Assembly: GCF_003049645.1 (NCBI RefSeq)
Contig: NZ_PYWK01000007.1
Location: 16,068-80,067 of the forward strand
Origin: Metasolibacillus fluoroglycofenilyticus
GTDB lineage: Bacteria; Bacillota; Bacilli; Bacillales_A; Planococcaceae
DNA length: 64,000 nucleotides
Direction: 5' to 3'
Shown here: positions 25,401 through 34,476 of the stretch, in pieces
Numbering within the stretch: position 1 is the stretch's first letter
Layout of the letters: the number at the start of each line of letters is the position of its first letter
Made by a program: the position numbers and the translations under genes
Notes under the pieces: generated by a model
The model's database searches: none
What the model saw: the letters and a program-made list of their open reading frames with translations, nothing else
What the model was told of the DNA's origin: nothing

Positions 25401-26435
25401 TTGGCACTTACAGATGCTGAAAAAACAAAGCAGCTACGCAAGGAAGTAGCGCCGTTTGCAAAATCAGAAATGAGAAAAAGTATTCAACAGTTATTCAATA
25501 CTTTATTTCCATTAATAGCATTATGGGCACTTGCGTTTTATGTAATGCAATATTCACCTTGGCTAAGCGTAGTATGTAGCGCAATAGCAGCGGGCTTTCT
25601 TGTACGTACATTTATTATTTTCCATGATTGTACACATGGCTCATTTTTCAAAAGTAAAAAGGCAAATGACCGAGTAGGCTTTATTACAGGTGTGTTAACA
25701 TCTTTCCCATATGAAAAATGGAAGCGAGAGCATACAATTCACCATGCGACAAGCTCAAATTTAGATAAGCGTGGAATCGGTGATATTGACATGCTAACAG
25801 TGGAAGAATATGTGGAGAAATCGAAGCTAGGCCGCTTTGGCTACCGCTTATATCGCAATCCAATTGTAATGTTTGGCTTAGGTCCACTTTATATGGTCTT
25901 AGTATTAAACCGTTTCAACCGTAGCGATGCTAAGAAGAAAGAGCGCATAAATACACATATTACAACACTTGTGTTAATTGCAATTTGTGCGACTTTAATA
26001 TTCATATTTGGCTGGGCAGCATTTTTACTTGTTTATGGTGTGACATTATTTATTGCAGGTTCTTTAGGGATTTGGTTATTCTATATCCAACATACGTACG
26101 AGGATTCTTATTTCGAATTCGAGGAAGATTGGGATTATGTAAAGGCGGCAGTAGAAGGAAGCTCGTACTATAAGCTCCCAAAAATTTTACAATGGATTAC
26201 AGGTAATATCGGCTTCCACCACGTGCACCATTTAGCACCACGTATTCCAAACTACCATTTAGAGGCTGCACATGAAAATGTAAAACCGTTGCAGCATGCG
26301 ACGACAATTACATTAAAAACAAGCTTAGAATCAATCCGTTACAAATTATATGACCCAGATAGCAAGAAGTTTGTAACATTTAAGGAAGCAAACGCACTTA
26401 TTGCACTGCGCAATAAAAAACCTATACAGGCATAA
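25401..26435 (+). CDS. des: Membrane-bound fatty acid desaturase (Des, delta-5 type)
   Basis: The 344-residue integral membrane desaturase has the three histidine clusters that hold the di-iron site: HDCTH, HTIHH (EHTIHHATS) and HHVHH (GFHHVHHLAPR), with four main hydrophobic helices between them. It introduces double bonds in membrane lipid acyl chains upon cooling. TTG 25401 is chosen because GTAGGGG precedes it. With desK and desR downstream it reproduces the B. subtilis des-desKR thermosensing operon, although a terminator-like hairpin separates des from desK. Confidence 0.93.
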   Translation: MALTDAEKTKQLRKEVAPFAKSEMRKSIQQLFNTLFPLIALWALAFYVMQYSPWLSVVCSAIAAGFLVRTFIIFHDCTHGSFFKSKKANDRVGFITGVLTSFPYEKWKREHTIHHATSSNLDKRGIGDIDMLTVEEYVEKSKLGRFGYRLYRNPIVMFGLGPLYMVLVLNRFNRSDAKKKERINTHITTLVLIAICATLIFIFGWAAFLLVYGVTLFIAGSLGIWLFYIQHTYEDSYFEFEEDWDYVKAAVEGSSYYKLPKILQWITGNIGFHHVHHLAPRIPNYHLEAAHENVKPLQHATTITLKTSLESIRYKLYDPDSKKFVTFKEANALIALRNKKPIQA

Positions 26436-26441
26436 TTACCA

Positions 26442-26482
26442 AGGGGCTGTTCAGAAAGGCTATACTTTCTGAGCAGCTTTAC
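26442..26482 (+). terminator. Intrinsic terminator after des
   Basis: GGGGCTGTTCAGAAAG pairs with CTTTCTGAGCAGCTTT around a short loop. It resembles the ends of the GTCCGAAAAG element family. Confidence 0.65.
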
Positions 26483-26515
26483 CATTTGTCCGCATAAGAC
26501 ATAGGTGGGAGATTA

Positions 26516-26596
26516 ACTGCCCGTAAAAGTACGAATGATTCAACTAACAATCAGTGGGGAGAGCTTTCACTGATTGAAGTTTCACTTTATCTAGAT
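26516..26596. repeat. Dispersed hairpin repeat, ATAAAGTGAA family, copy 2
   Basis: On the minus strand it reads ATAAAGTGAAACTTCAATCA, then a hairpin arm CCCCACTGATTG, and ends CTTTTACGGGCAGT. CAATCAGTGGGGA and TTTCACTGATTG form the stem. It lies between des and desK. Confidence 0.6.
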
Positions 26597-26681
26597 TTAA
26601 ACACCTTTTTCAACTATATGGAAGAGCACTTTGGTATAATACATATTCAAGGAAGTTTATTTTCAGAGAAAGGAGGTTCTT

Positions 26682-27815
26682 ATGCAAAGTTGGTATAGCA
26701 TTATTCCTAAAAGCCCATGGCTAAGTATTTATATATGGATTATATTTTGCATTATGCCATTTTTCTTTATCGTTAGGTCTTTTTCTATTTGGCATATTTT
26801 ATTAGGCACTTGTTTAATATTGCTCTATTTCGTATTTCATCGCTTTTCTTTTAAATCGAGGAGCGGGTTAGTGTATATGTGGCTCAGCTTTCAAATGGTA
26901 CTTAACGTTATTATGACATTGGTCTTTGGCTATGTTTATTTATCGCTTTTCACCGCGTTTTTTATCGGTAATATAAGGCGACCTGTCGGGTTTTATATTA
27001 TGTATGGTTTACATATTGGCTTTACTGTGCTATCCATAGTAGCGGGCTATTTTATTTATTTAGATATGTTTTTAGCACAGACACCGTTTATTATTTTAGC
27101 AGTTATTGGTGTTGTACTACTCCCATTTACACTTTATACACGCAATAAGCAGGAAAATTTAGAGGGTGAGCTTGAAACGGCGCGCGAGCGTATTTCAGAG
27201 CTTATTATTCATGAGGAACGTCAGCGTATTGCGCGAGATTTGCACGATACACTTGGGCAAAAGCTATCAATGATTGGCTTGAAAAGTGACTTAGCAATGC
27301 GTCTTGTGGAAAAGAAGCCTGAGCAGGCGATAGCTGAAATTAAAGATATCCGTCATACGGCATCAATTGCACTGAAGGAAGTGAGGGAGCTTGTTGCGGA
27401 TATGCGAGCTGTCAGAATCGAAGAAGAATTGTATCGTATTGAGCAAATTTTGAAGGCAGCTGAAATTGAGTTTGTTCTTCACAATGAAGGGCATGAGCTA
27501 CCAATGCCTGTCTTGTCTGAAAATGTTGTAAGTATGGCGATGAAAGAGGCTGTCACAAATGTTGTCAAGCATAGTAAGGCATCGCGCTGTGATATTACAA
27601 TTGCCCAAACAGATAATGAAGTGGTTATCGTTATAAAGGACAATGGAGTTGGTTTGCCAGAGCGCTTTCATGCTGCTGGTAGTGGCTTAAAAGGGATGCA
27701 GGAACGATTGGAGTTTATCAATGGAACGGTTGAGCTAGTAAGTGATAATGGAACGCTGTTAACAATTCGCGTACCACTTACGATAACGCATCAAAAAGGG
27801 AGTGAGACGAAATGA
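26682..27815 (+). CDS. desK: Thermosensor histidine kinase DesK
   Basis: The 377-residue kinase has four to five transmembrane segments in the first 150 residues, a coiled linker, a HisKA_3 dimerisation domain with phospho-acceptor His188 (ERQRIARDLHDTLGQ; the same number as in B. subtilis DesK) and a C-terminal HATPase (KEAVTNVVKHS, DNGVGLP, GLKGMQERL). The known role is to sense membrane thickness/fluidity and phosphorylate DesR in the cold. An AAAGGAGG site precedes the ATG, and the stop overlaps desR by four bases. Confidence 0.95.
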   Translation: MQSWYSIIPKSPWLSIYIWIIFCIMPFFFIVRSFSIWHILLGTCLILLYFVFHRFSFKSRSGLVYMWLSFQMVLNVIMTLVFGYVYLSLFTAFFIGNIRRPVGFYIMYGLHIGFTVLSIVAGYFIYLDMFLAQTPFIILAVIGVVLLPFTLYTRNKQENLEGELETARERISELIIHEERQRIARDLHDTLGQKLSMIGLKSDLAMRLVEKKPEQAIAEIKDIRHTASIALKEVRELVADMRAVRIEEELYRIEQILKAAEIEFVLHNEGHELPMPVLSENVVSMAMKEAVTNVVKHSKASRCDITIAQTDNEVVIVIKDNGVGLPERFHAAGSGLKGMQERLEFINGTVELVSDNGTLLTIRVPLTITHQKGSETK

Positions 27816-28417
27816 TACGAATAGTCATTGCTGAGGATCAAGGAATGTTACTAGGTGCGATGAAATCCTTGCTTAGCTTAGAGGAAGATATGGAAGTAGT
27901 AGGTCTTGCGAAAAACGGTGAAGAGGCGATTAAGCTTGTAACTGAACTACAGCCTGATATTTGTATTATGGACATTGAAATGCCTGTAAAAACTGGGCTT
28001 GATGCAGCAGAATTGCTACGAGAGCATGAATGTAAAATTATCATTTTAACAACATTCGCTCGCCCTGGTTATTTTGAACGTGCACGTAAAGCAGGAGTGC
28101 GCGGCTATTTATTAAAGGACAGCCCGATTGAGGAGCTTGTACATGCGATTCGCACAATTATGGATGGTCGTAAAATTTACGCACCGGAGCTTGTTGACTT
28201 CGTTTATGAGGATGATAGTGAAAATCCTTTAACAGAGCGTGAAAGCCAAGTGTTAGAGCTAGTGGCAGAAGGCAAAACCACCAAGGAAATTGCGGCTGAG
28301 CTTTATTTATCCGCAGGTACAGTGCGCAACTATATTTCCACGATTTTAGATAAGCTAGGCGTCAGCAACCGCATTGAAGCAATCGCTCGTTTTAAAGAAA
28401 AGGGCTGGAATAAATGA
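27812..28417 (+). CDS. desR: Response regulator DesR (NarL family)
   Basis: The 201-residue regulator has a receiver domain (1-120) with phospho-acceptor Asp54 (CIMDIEMP), the acidic pair in IAEDQ, and Lys in LLKDSP, and a C-terminal LuxR-type helix-turn-helix (about 135-200; LTERESQVLELVAEGKTTKE, VRNYISTILDKLGVSNR). Its expected target is the des promoter at 25233-25324. It is translationally coupled to desK. Confidence 0.95.
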   Translation: MIRIVIAEDQGMLLGAMKSLLSLEEDMEVVGLAKNGEEAIKLVTELQPDICIMDIEMPVKTGLDAAELLREHECKIIILTTFARPGYFERARKAGVRGYLLKDSPIEELVHAIRTIMDGRKIYAPELVDFVYEDDSENPLTERESQVLELVAEGKTTKEIAAELYLSAGTVRNYISTILDKLGVSNRIEAIARFKEKGWNK

Positions 28418-28564
28418 GATATGGAATAAATCCCGAAAAAATATGGTAAGTAAGTTAATTTTTCTAATAATTTTGCCGGAATGAGCATTAAACTATTAGT
28501 AATATAAATAAGGGTATGCAAAAAGAATCGTCTGAAAAGCTATTTTTAGCGAATATTTATTATA

Positions 28565-28615
28565 AAAGCAGAGCCTGTCCGAAAAGATATACACTTTTCG
28601 GACAGGCCCTTTTTA
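28565..28615. terminator. Bidirectional terminator between desR and the proline dehydrogenase gene
   Basis: GCCTGTCCGAAAAG pairs perfectly with CTTTTCGGACAGGC around an eight-base loop. T-runs on one side and A-runs on the other suit both converging genes. The stem matches the end sequence of the GTCCGAAAAG elements. Confidence 0.85.
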
Positions 28616-28619
28616 AAAT

Positions 28620-29594
28620 TTACTTTTTCTTTTTTGTTAAGCGACCTAATGCAAAAGCGCCTGCTGCGACAGCTAAAATTGTGTTTGTTTTTTTGTTAAA
28701 TACTTGTTTCGTTACAAGATTTAAGTTTTGCGGACGCTCTGCAAGACGGCGCATGAAGTAGCCGTACCAGTCTTTGCCGAATGGTACATACGTACAGAAA
28801 TTATAGCCTTCTTTTGCTAAAGCGACTTGCATTTCTTTACGGAAGCCGTATAGCATTTGGAATTCGAATTTATCATTTGGGATATTATGGTCTTTTACAA
28901 AGCGTTTCACATGTTCGATAACATTGTGGTCATGTGTAGCGATTGACGTAAATTTACCGTTTAGTAAATGATATTCGATTAATTCGATGTAGTTTAAGTC
29001 GATATCTAATTTATCTTGGTATGCAACAGACTCAGATTCCTTGTATGCACCTTTTACGATACGGAGGCGATAGTCCTTGAATTTTTCAATATCTTCTTTC
29101 GCACGGAAAAAGTATGCTTGGATTACTGTGCCGACATTATCATATGTTTTAGAAAGCTCTTCGACTAAATCGAAAGATACTTGTAAACGGTCATAGTTTT
29201 CCATATCAAAGTTAACAAAAATATCGTATTCAGCAGCTTTTGCCACGATTTCACGTAAATTGTCATAACAGAAATCAATATCGATATCTAGACCAAGCTG
29301 GGAAGGCTTTAATGAGATATGTGCATCTACACCTTCAGTATGAATCGCTTCAATGACAGCTAAAATTTGCTCTTTCGCTTTTGTAGCTTCAGATTTTTCG
29401 AAAACAAATTCACCTAAATTATCTACTGTACATGAAATGCCAAGTGCATTTAATTGTTTAATACTTTCGATTACTTCAGGGATATTCGTGCCTGCAACGA
29501 CGCTTTGAGCTCCTAATTTTAAGCCATACTTTTGTGCTGCGCTATTTAAAAGCTGGTTTTCTGATAAGTGGATAAAAAAGTCACGTAATAGCAT
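28620..29594 (-). CDS. Proline dehydrogenase
   Basis: The 324-residue FAD-dependent barrel enzyme is of the monofunctional Gram-positive type (B. subtilis PutB/FadM). It oxidises proline to pyrroline-5-carboxylate. Visible motifs are ISLKPSQLG, FVNFDMENYD, LRIVKGAYKES, ATHDHNVI, FEFQMLYGFR and YFMRRLAERPQN, whose two arginines and Glu bind the substrate. The C-terminus carries a short hydrophobic tail (NTILAVAAGAFALG) ending in KKKK, perhaps a membrane-contact segment. It is monocistronic; a P5C dehydrogenase is not in the window. Confidence 0.92.
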   Translation of the reverse strand: MLLRDFFIHLSENQLLNSAAQKYGLKLGAQSVVAGTNIPEVIESIKQLNALGISCTVDNLGEFVFEKSEATKAKEQILAVIEAIHTEGVDAHISLKPSQLGLDIDIDFCYDNLREIVAKAAEYDIFVNFDMENYDRLQVSFDLVEELSKTYDNVGTVIQAYFFRAKEDIEKFKDYRLRIVKGAYKESESVAYQDKLDIDLNYIELIEYHLLNGKFTSIATHDHNVIEHVKRFVKDHNIPNDKFEFQMLYGFRKEMQVALAKEGYNFCTYVPFGKDWYGYFMRRLAERPQNLNLVTKQVFNKKTNTILAVAAGAFALGRLTKKKK

Positions 29595-29680
29595 AAACTG
29601 TGCTCCTTTTATTTTTAGAATATAAATCTAAATTATTATAACATATTTAGGCGAATATGCTACCAAAGTATAGAACATCA

Positions 29681-30439
29681 TCAATTAAAAGAATTTTTAA
29701 TTAATTGCATACGTTCATTAAACAAAGAAGGATAGATTAAAAAGCCAAAAACAATGCTAGTTAATGTCGCGCATGTTAACAAAGCAAAGACGATTAAAAT
29801 TTGAAATTGTACTGCCTGTATCGGGTCAGCGCCACCGATAATTTGTCCACTCATCATACCGGGTAACTGAACAAGACCGATTGTTTTTTGCGCTTCAATT
29901 GTTGGAATCATACTCGCTTTAATGGCCTTCGTTAAATGGCGATGCACTGCTTGCTTTGGCGTACCACCAAGCGATAAAATAAGCTCAATTTCATGCTCGT
30001 GTGCTTCGATTTCTGCCGAGAAGCGGTTTAAAAACAAAATAGCTAAAACCATTGAATTGCCAATTAGCATTCCGCTAATCGGAATAATATATTGGGCGGT
30101 TGGTGGAATAATATGAAAACCAACTAACACACCTTGTGTAATCACTTCAACAACAATTAATGTAACCGCTAATTTCCATGTAATACCCGGAATATTTTTC
30201 CCATTTTTACGTGCGTTAAGTGTCGCAACGGTAATCATCAATACAATCATCAGTAACAAATAAATGAAATGCTCGGTATCAAAAACGAATTTCAATACAT
30301 AGCCGACGACAAGTAGCTGAATAATGGAGCGCACAGTGGCAATTACTGTATCCTTTTCAAGCCCTAAATTTAATGTCTTGGATAAAAGAAGTGGAATGAG
30401 GACAAAAATAAGTGTTAATGCTAATGCTGTATAGGTCAT
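29681..30439 (-). CDS. fetB: FetB-like ABC transporter permease (UPF0014)
   Basis: The 252-residue polytopic protein has about seven hydrophobic segments and matches the UPF0014/YbbM family (VRSIIQLLVVGYVLKF, LTKAIKASMIPTIEAQKTIGLVQLPGMMSGQIIGG, seen in pieces). With the ATPase encoded immediately upstream it forms an exporter like E. coli FetAB, implicated in iron export. The genes overlap by four bases. Confidence 0.88.
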   Translation of the reverse strand: MTYTALALTLIFVLIPLLLSKTLNLGLEKDTVIATVRSIIQLLVVGYVLKFVFDTEHFIYLLLMIVLMITVATLNARKNGKNIPGITWKLAVTLIVVEVITQGVLVGFHIIPPTAQYIIPISGMLIGNSMVLAILFLNRFSAEIEAHEHEIELILSLGGTPKQAVHRHLTKAIKASMIPTIEAQKTIGLVQLPGMMSGQIIGGADPIQAVQFQILIVFALLTCATLTSIVFGFLIYPSLFNERMQLIKNSFN

Positions 30440-31158
30440 GTCGTCCTCCCAAGAAGAAATGCTACAATTCTAGGGTCTGTAGAGTTCATTATTTCTTTCG
30501 TTGCACCCGCAGCGACCAATTGACCCTTCATTAATACCCATGTCATATCCCCTAACTCCTGTGCTTGCCGAATACTATGCGTAATCCAAATAATTGTTAC
30601 ACCTCTTTGGCGCAGCTTTAAAATTAATTGCTCAATATCATAAACGGATTGTGGGTCTAAGGCGGATGTAATTTCATCTAGCAATAGAATAGTAGAGTTG
30701 TTTAATAAAGTTCTAGCAATTGCTATTTTTTGTTTTTGCCCACCAGATAAATCAGTTGCCTGTTTTAGTAAGAAAGATTCATCTAGACCGACATCAATAA
30801 GTGCGTTCAAAGCCTCTTCGTTTGTTAATATCTCGTGCTGAAGCCGTCTTGGCAATGCTAGATTTTCAAAGACAGTTGTTCGCAAAATAGGGGCCTGCTG
30901 TAAAACGATACCTACCTTTCTGCGAAGTGCGGTTGGTTCAAATGTGTCGATGGCTTGTCCTTCCACATAAATATTGCCATTTGTCGGACTAATAAGCGCA
31001 TTGCATAATTTGAGCAACGTCGTTTTTCCTGCGCCTGATGGACCAATTAATGTAGTAATAGAGCCCTGCTGTACTCGCTGTGAAATATTCGATAAAATCA
31101 TTTGTTTATTTATTTGGTAGCTAATATTTTCAAATTTGATTACGTGTGAAACGGTCAT
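30436..31158 (-). CDS. fetA: FetA-like ABC transporter ATP-binding protein
   Basis: The 240-residue ATPase has Walker A GPSGAGKTT, signature LSGGQKQKIAIART, Walker B ILLLDEITSALD and H-loop WITHS. The start is taken at 31156-31158 (MTVSHVIKFENISY) because AGGAGACTG precedes it on the minus strand; a longer in-frame start lacks a site. It pairs with the FetB-like permease. The neighbouring pncB gene is divergent. Confidence 0.9.
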   Translation of the reverse strand: MTVSHVIKFENISYQINKQMILSNISQRVQQGSITTLIGPSGAGKTTLLKLCNALISPTNGNIYVEGQAIDTFEPTALRRKVGIVLQQAPILRTTVFENLALPRRLQHEILTNEEALNALIDVGLDESFLLKQATDLSGGQKQKIAIARTLLNNSTILLLDEITSALDPQSVYDIEQLILKLRQRGVTIIWITHSIRQAQELGDMTWVLMKGQLVAAGATKEIMNSTDPRIVAFLLGRTT

Positions 31159-31282
31159 AGCAGTCTCCTTTTTTCTCATGATATTACGATAAAGTATATC
31201 ATTAAGCACAAACATTCGAGCCGATTAAAATTCTAAAATAGTGTATACTATGACTAATATGTTTCGGAAGAAGGGATTTTGT

Positions 31283-32752
31283 ATGGGAACGAAGTATCAA
31301 GATGATAGCTTAGCGTTACACACGGACTTATATCAAATCAATATGGCTGAAAGTTATTGGGCAGATAATGTGCATAATCGAAAGGCTGTGTTTGAGCTAT
31401 ATTTTAGAAAGTTACCATTTGGCAATGGCTATGCTGTTTTTGCAGGACTTGAGCGTGCGCTTGATTATTTAAAAAACTTCCACTTTACAGAAAGCGATAT
31501 TGCTTACTTGCGTGAAGAGCTAGGCTATGGGGAAGATTTTTTAAGCTATTTACAAGATATTCGCTTTACAGGAACAGTCTATTCAATGGTAGAAGGGGAG
31601 CTTGCTTTTGGCAATGAGCCAATTATGCGCATTGAGGCACCGCTTATTGAAGCGCAGTTAGTTGAAACTGCCCTGCTGAATATCGTTAATTTCCAAACAC
31701 TTATTGCAACAAAGGCAAGTCGTATTAAGCAAGTGATAAAAGATGAGGTAGGCATGGAGTTTGGAACAAGACGTGCACAGGAAATGGATGCTGCATTGTG
31801 GGGGGCAAGAGCTGCTGTAATTGGTGGCTTTGAATCAACATCAAATGTGCGCGCGGGGAAAAAGTTTAATATTCCTGTATCGGGCACGCATGCACATGCG
31901 CTTGTACAAGCATATAAAAATGATTATGACGCCTTTCATGCGTATGCGAAGCGACATCGCAATTGCGTCTTTTTAGTAGATACGTATAACACATTAAAAT
32001 CAGGCGTCCCAAGTGCAATTAAAGTAGCAAAGGAACTTGGGGATAAAATTAATTTTGTCGGCATTCGTTTAGATAGCGGGGACATCGCCTTTTTATCAAA
32101 GGAAGCACGTCGTATGCTTGATGAGGCAGGGTTTCCAGATGCGAAAGTAATTGTGTCGAATGATTTAGATGAATATACAATTTTAAATTTAAAGGCACAA
32201 GGGGCAAAGGTGGATATGTGGGGGATTGGCACAAAGCTTATTACTGCATATGATCAGCCAGCGTTAGGAGCTGTTTATAAAATAGTAGCAATTGAAAATG
32301 AAAACGGTGTGATGGAGGATACAATTAAAATTTCTGCAAACGCTGAAAAAGTAACGACACCGGGCTTGAAAAAGGTCTATCGCATTATCGACCGCGCTAC
32401 AGGCAAGTCAGAGGGAGATTATATTGCGATGGAGGACGAGCAGCCACAGGAGGAAAATCGCATTAAAATGTTCCATCCTGTGCATACATTTGTCTCAAAA
32501 TTCGTCACAAATTTTGAAGCGAAAAACTTGCATGTAAAAGTAATTGAAGATGGGAAGATTATTTATCAAAACCCAGCACTTACAACTATTCGCCAATATG
32601 CAAAGGACAATTTAGAGCTGCTGTGGGATGAGTATAAGCGTTCATTAAATCCAGAGGAGTATCCTGTAGATTTAAGTCAAAAATGCTGGGATAATAAAAT
32701 GCGCAATATTAATGAGGCGCGTGCAATGGTTGAAAAGTTGGAGCAATCATAA
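31283..32752 (+). CDS. pncB: Nicotinate phosphoribosyltransferase
   Basis: The 489-residue NAD-salvage enzyme converts nicotinate and PRPP to nicotinate mononucleotide. It carries GTRRA (161-165), SGTHAHALV (200-208; region of the phosphorylated histidine), GIRLDSGDIAFLSKEARR and a C-terminal cluster HPVHTFVSKF. Length is typical of the long bacterial type (YueK). ATG 31283 follows AGAAGGG. nadE follows after 13 bases, so two NAD-pathway steps are cotranscribed. Confidence 0.94.
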   Translation: MGTKYQDDSLALHTDLYQINMAESYWADNVHNRKAVFELYFRKLPFGNGYAVFAGLERALDYLKNFHFTESDIAYLREELGYGEDFLSYLQDIRFTGTVYSMVEGELAFGNEPIMRIEAPLIEAQLVETALLNIVNFQTLIATKASRIKQVIKDEVGMEFGTRRAQEMDAALWGARAAVIGGFESTSNVRAGKKFNIPVSGTHAHALVQAYKNDYDAFHAYAKRHRNCVFLVDTYNTLKSGVPSAIKVAKELGDKINFVGIRLDSGDIAFLSKEARRMLDEAGFPDAKVIVSNDLDEYTILNLKAQGAKVDMWGIGTKLITAYDQPALGAVYKIVAIENENGVMEDTIKISANAEKVTTPGLKKVYRIIDRATGKSEGDYIAMEDEQPQEENRIKMFHPVHTFVSKFVTNFEAKNLHVKVIEDGKIIYQNPALTTIRQYAKDNLELLWDEYKRSLNPEEYPVDLSQKCWDNKMRNINEARAMVEKLEQS

Positions 32753-32765
32753 GGGGTGTTGACAA

Positions 32766-33590
32766 ATGACATTGCAACAGCAAATTATTGAAGAGCTAAA
32801 GGTTTTACCAACGATTGACCCACAAGAGGAAGTTCGTAAAACAATTGATTTTCTCAAAAGCTATGCCAAGAAGCATAGTTTTATTAAAGGCTTTGTGCTA
32901 GGGATTAGTGGCGGTCAGGATTCTACGCTTGCTGGCAAGCTAACCCAGCTAGCGGTAGATGAGCTAAATGCAGAGGCAGGCGAAAATAAATATGCATTTT
33001 GGGCAGTTCGCTTACCATACGGTAATCAGTTTGACGAACAAGATTGCCAAGATGCGTTAGAATTTATTCAGCCAACGCATATTTACACAATTAATATTAA
33101 AGCGGCGGTAGATGCAAGTGTACACACATTAACTGCTGCTGGTATCCAATTAAGCGATTTTGTGAAGGGCAATGAAAAGGCACGGGAGCGTATGAAAGCA
33201 CAGTTTTCGATTGCTGCAATGCATAATGCAGTCGTAATTGGCACCGACCATGCGGCTGAAGCAATTACAGGGTTTTACACAAAATTTGGAGATGGTGGCG
33301 CAGACTTAATGCCGATTTTCCGTTTAAATAAGCGCCAAGGAAAGCAAATTTTAGCGCACTTAAATTGTCCAGCGCATTTATACGTTAAAGTGGCGACAGC
33401 GGATTTAGAGGAGAACCGTCCTGCACTACCTGATGAGGTAGCGCTTGGCATCACCTATGATTTAATTGATGATTATTTGGAAGGTAAAGAAATACCAGCA
33501 GATGCGCGCGCCATTTTAGAAGGGCACTATTTGCGTTCACAGCATAAACGACATATGCCAATTACGATTTTTGATGATTTTTGGAAATGA
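32766..33590 (+). CDS. nadE: Ammonia-dependent NAD synthetase
   Basis: The 274-residue N-type ATP pyrophosphatase has P-loop GISGGQDST (46-54), [22 protein letters not shown] in the deamido-NAD site (in pieces) and a C-terminal HKRHMP segment. It amidates nicotinate adenine dinucleotide with ammonia; no glutaminase domain is present. It forms an operon with pncB. Confidence 0.95.
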   Translation: MTLQQQIIEELKVLPTIDPQEEVRKTIDFLKSYAKKHSFIKGFVLGISGGQDSTLAGKLTQLAVDELNAEAGENKYAFWAVRLPYGNQFDEQDCQDALEFIQPTHIYTINIKAAVDASVHTLTAAGIQLSDFVKGNEKARERMKAQFSIAAMHNAVVIGTDHAAEAITGFYTKFGDGGADLMPIFRLNKRQGKQILAHLNCPAHLYVKVATADLEENRPALPDEVALGITYDLIDDYLEGKEIPADARAILEGHYLRSQHKRHMPITIFDDFWK

Positions 33591-33596
33591 GAAAAC

Positions 33597-33663
33597 AATA
33601 GAGCCGAACTATGAATGGAACGCTAAAAGGCACTCCTGAATAGCTCGGCCTTTCTATTTTTTA
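33597..33663 (+). terminator. Terminator region after nadE
   Basis: GAGCCGAACTAT can pair with ATAGCTCGGCC (imperfect), followed by TTTCTATTTTTT. The loop is long, so confidence is moderate. Confidence 0.5.
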
Positions 33664-33742
33664 CGCCAGCTTTATTTTTTACACAAAAATACGATATAAA
33701 TAGTACAAGTAATTCTATTGAAATTGAAAGGAGGTATGTGTA

Positions 33743-34075
33743 ATGCGCACGTCTAGAGTAAGTGCTACGCATAATAATATGTTTCGCGACACGCGCCATT
33801 ATGTGCAGGCTAGCGATGCTTTTGGACAGGTGATGGATGAAAACAATCGCCCACCGTTTCAGCAGTCCAATCATGAATCTTTCCTAGCGAATAATAAAAA
33901 AAATAAGAAAAATAAAGGCATTATTTTAAAAAATAGCCCACGCCTTATTATTAAAGGCATGCAGTATAATGCAGACTCCGCGATGATTCGCAACCGTCTT
34001 ATCGTAGCGTCTCAAGTGGTTAATTATACGAGCAATATCAAAAGTCGCCATTACACATACCGAAATTCAATTTAG
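33743..34075 (+). CDS. Small basic hypothetical protein
   Basis: The 110-residue protein has a clear AAAGGAGGT site before the ATG, which supports it as a real gene. It is strongly basic, with a lysine/asparagine block (NNKKNKKNKG) in the middle and Arg/Lys-rich flanks, has no signal peptide or membrane segment, and ends RHYTYRNSI. I recognise no family. Its charge would suit nucleic-acid or cell-wall/spore-coat binding, but nothing proves this. It stands alone. Confidence 0.7.
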   Translation: MRTSRVSATHNNMFRDTRHYVQASDAFGQVMDENNRPPFQQSNHESFLANNKKNKKNKGIILKNSPRLIIKGMQYNADSAMIRNRLIVASQVVNYTSNIKSRHYTYRNSI

Positions 34076-34476
34076 AGTGCGTTTCACCAAACAGTGTAGT
34101 TCCCTGCTTGATGAAACGCTTTGTTGATGTTTTAGCAAAGAAACTACGGGATAAAAATCAGGTTTGTTGATTAGCTTTTATTTTACAAAGAATTTTAATA
34201 AAATGAAAGATGTAAAAAAGAACCATCTTCAGTGTGCAACAAGTCGGCAACTGTACTGCTCGTTGCATACCCTATCTCCTTTTAGTTGTGTTTAAAAGTG
34301 CTTTTAGCTATTCTTAAAGTATTAGCAGAAAGTTTCAACTCCCTGCTGATTAAAATCAAATGATTGGTGGACAACATAGGTTATATTGAAGGATTTTTCA
34401 TGGAAGTCTAGATATAATTATGCTAATACATGTTTGATTATTCAAAAAATTGCTATTGCTGCAAGGGGGACATAGG
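34076..34476. other. Intergenic region with repeat-like hairpins
   Basis: About 400 bases without a gene. GCGTTTCACCAAAC...TGATGAAACGC (34080-34122) forms a hairpin just after the small hypothetical gene. A stretch near 34325-34375 (GAAAGTTTCAACTCCCTGCTGATT) is a diverged relative of the ATAAAGTGAA repeat. ATGTAAAAAAGAACCATC near 34211 is not part of a recognised gene. Confidence 0.45.

Noticed and set aside
28430..28560. Small gene between desR and the proline dehydrogenase gene
   Set aside because: The plus-strand frame starting at 28516 runs through the bidirectional terminator and into the antisense of the dehydrogenase gene.
31200..31282. Well-defined promoter for pncB
   Set aside because: TATACT at 31244-31249 is a fair -10, but no convincing -35 element is at the right spacing, so it was not listed as a feature.
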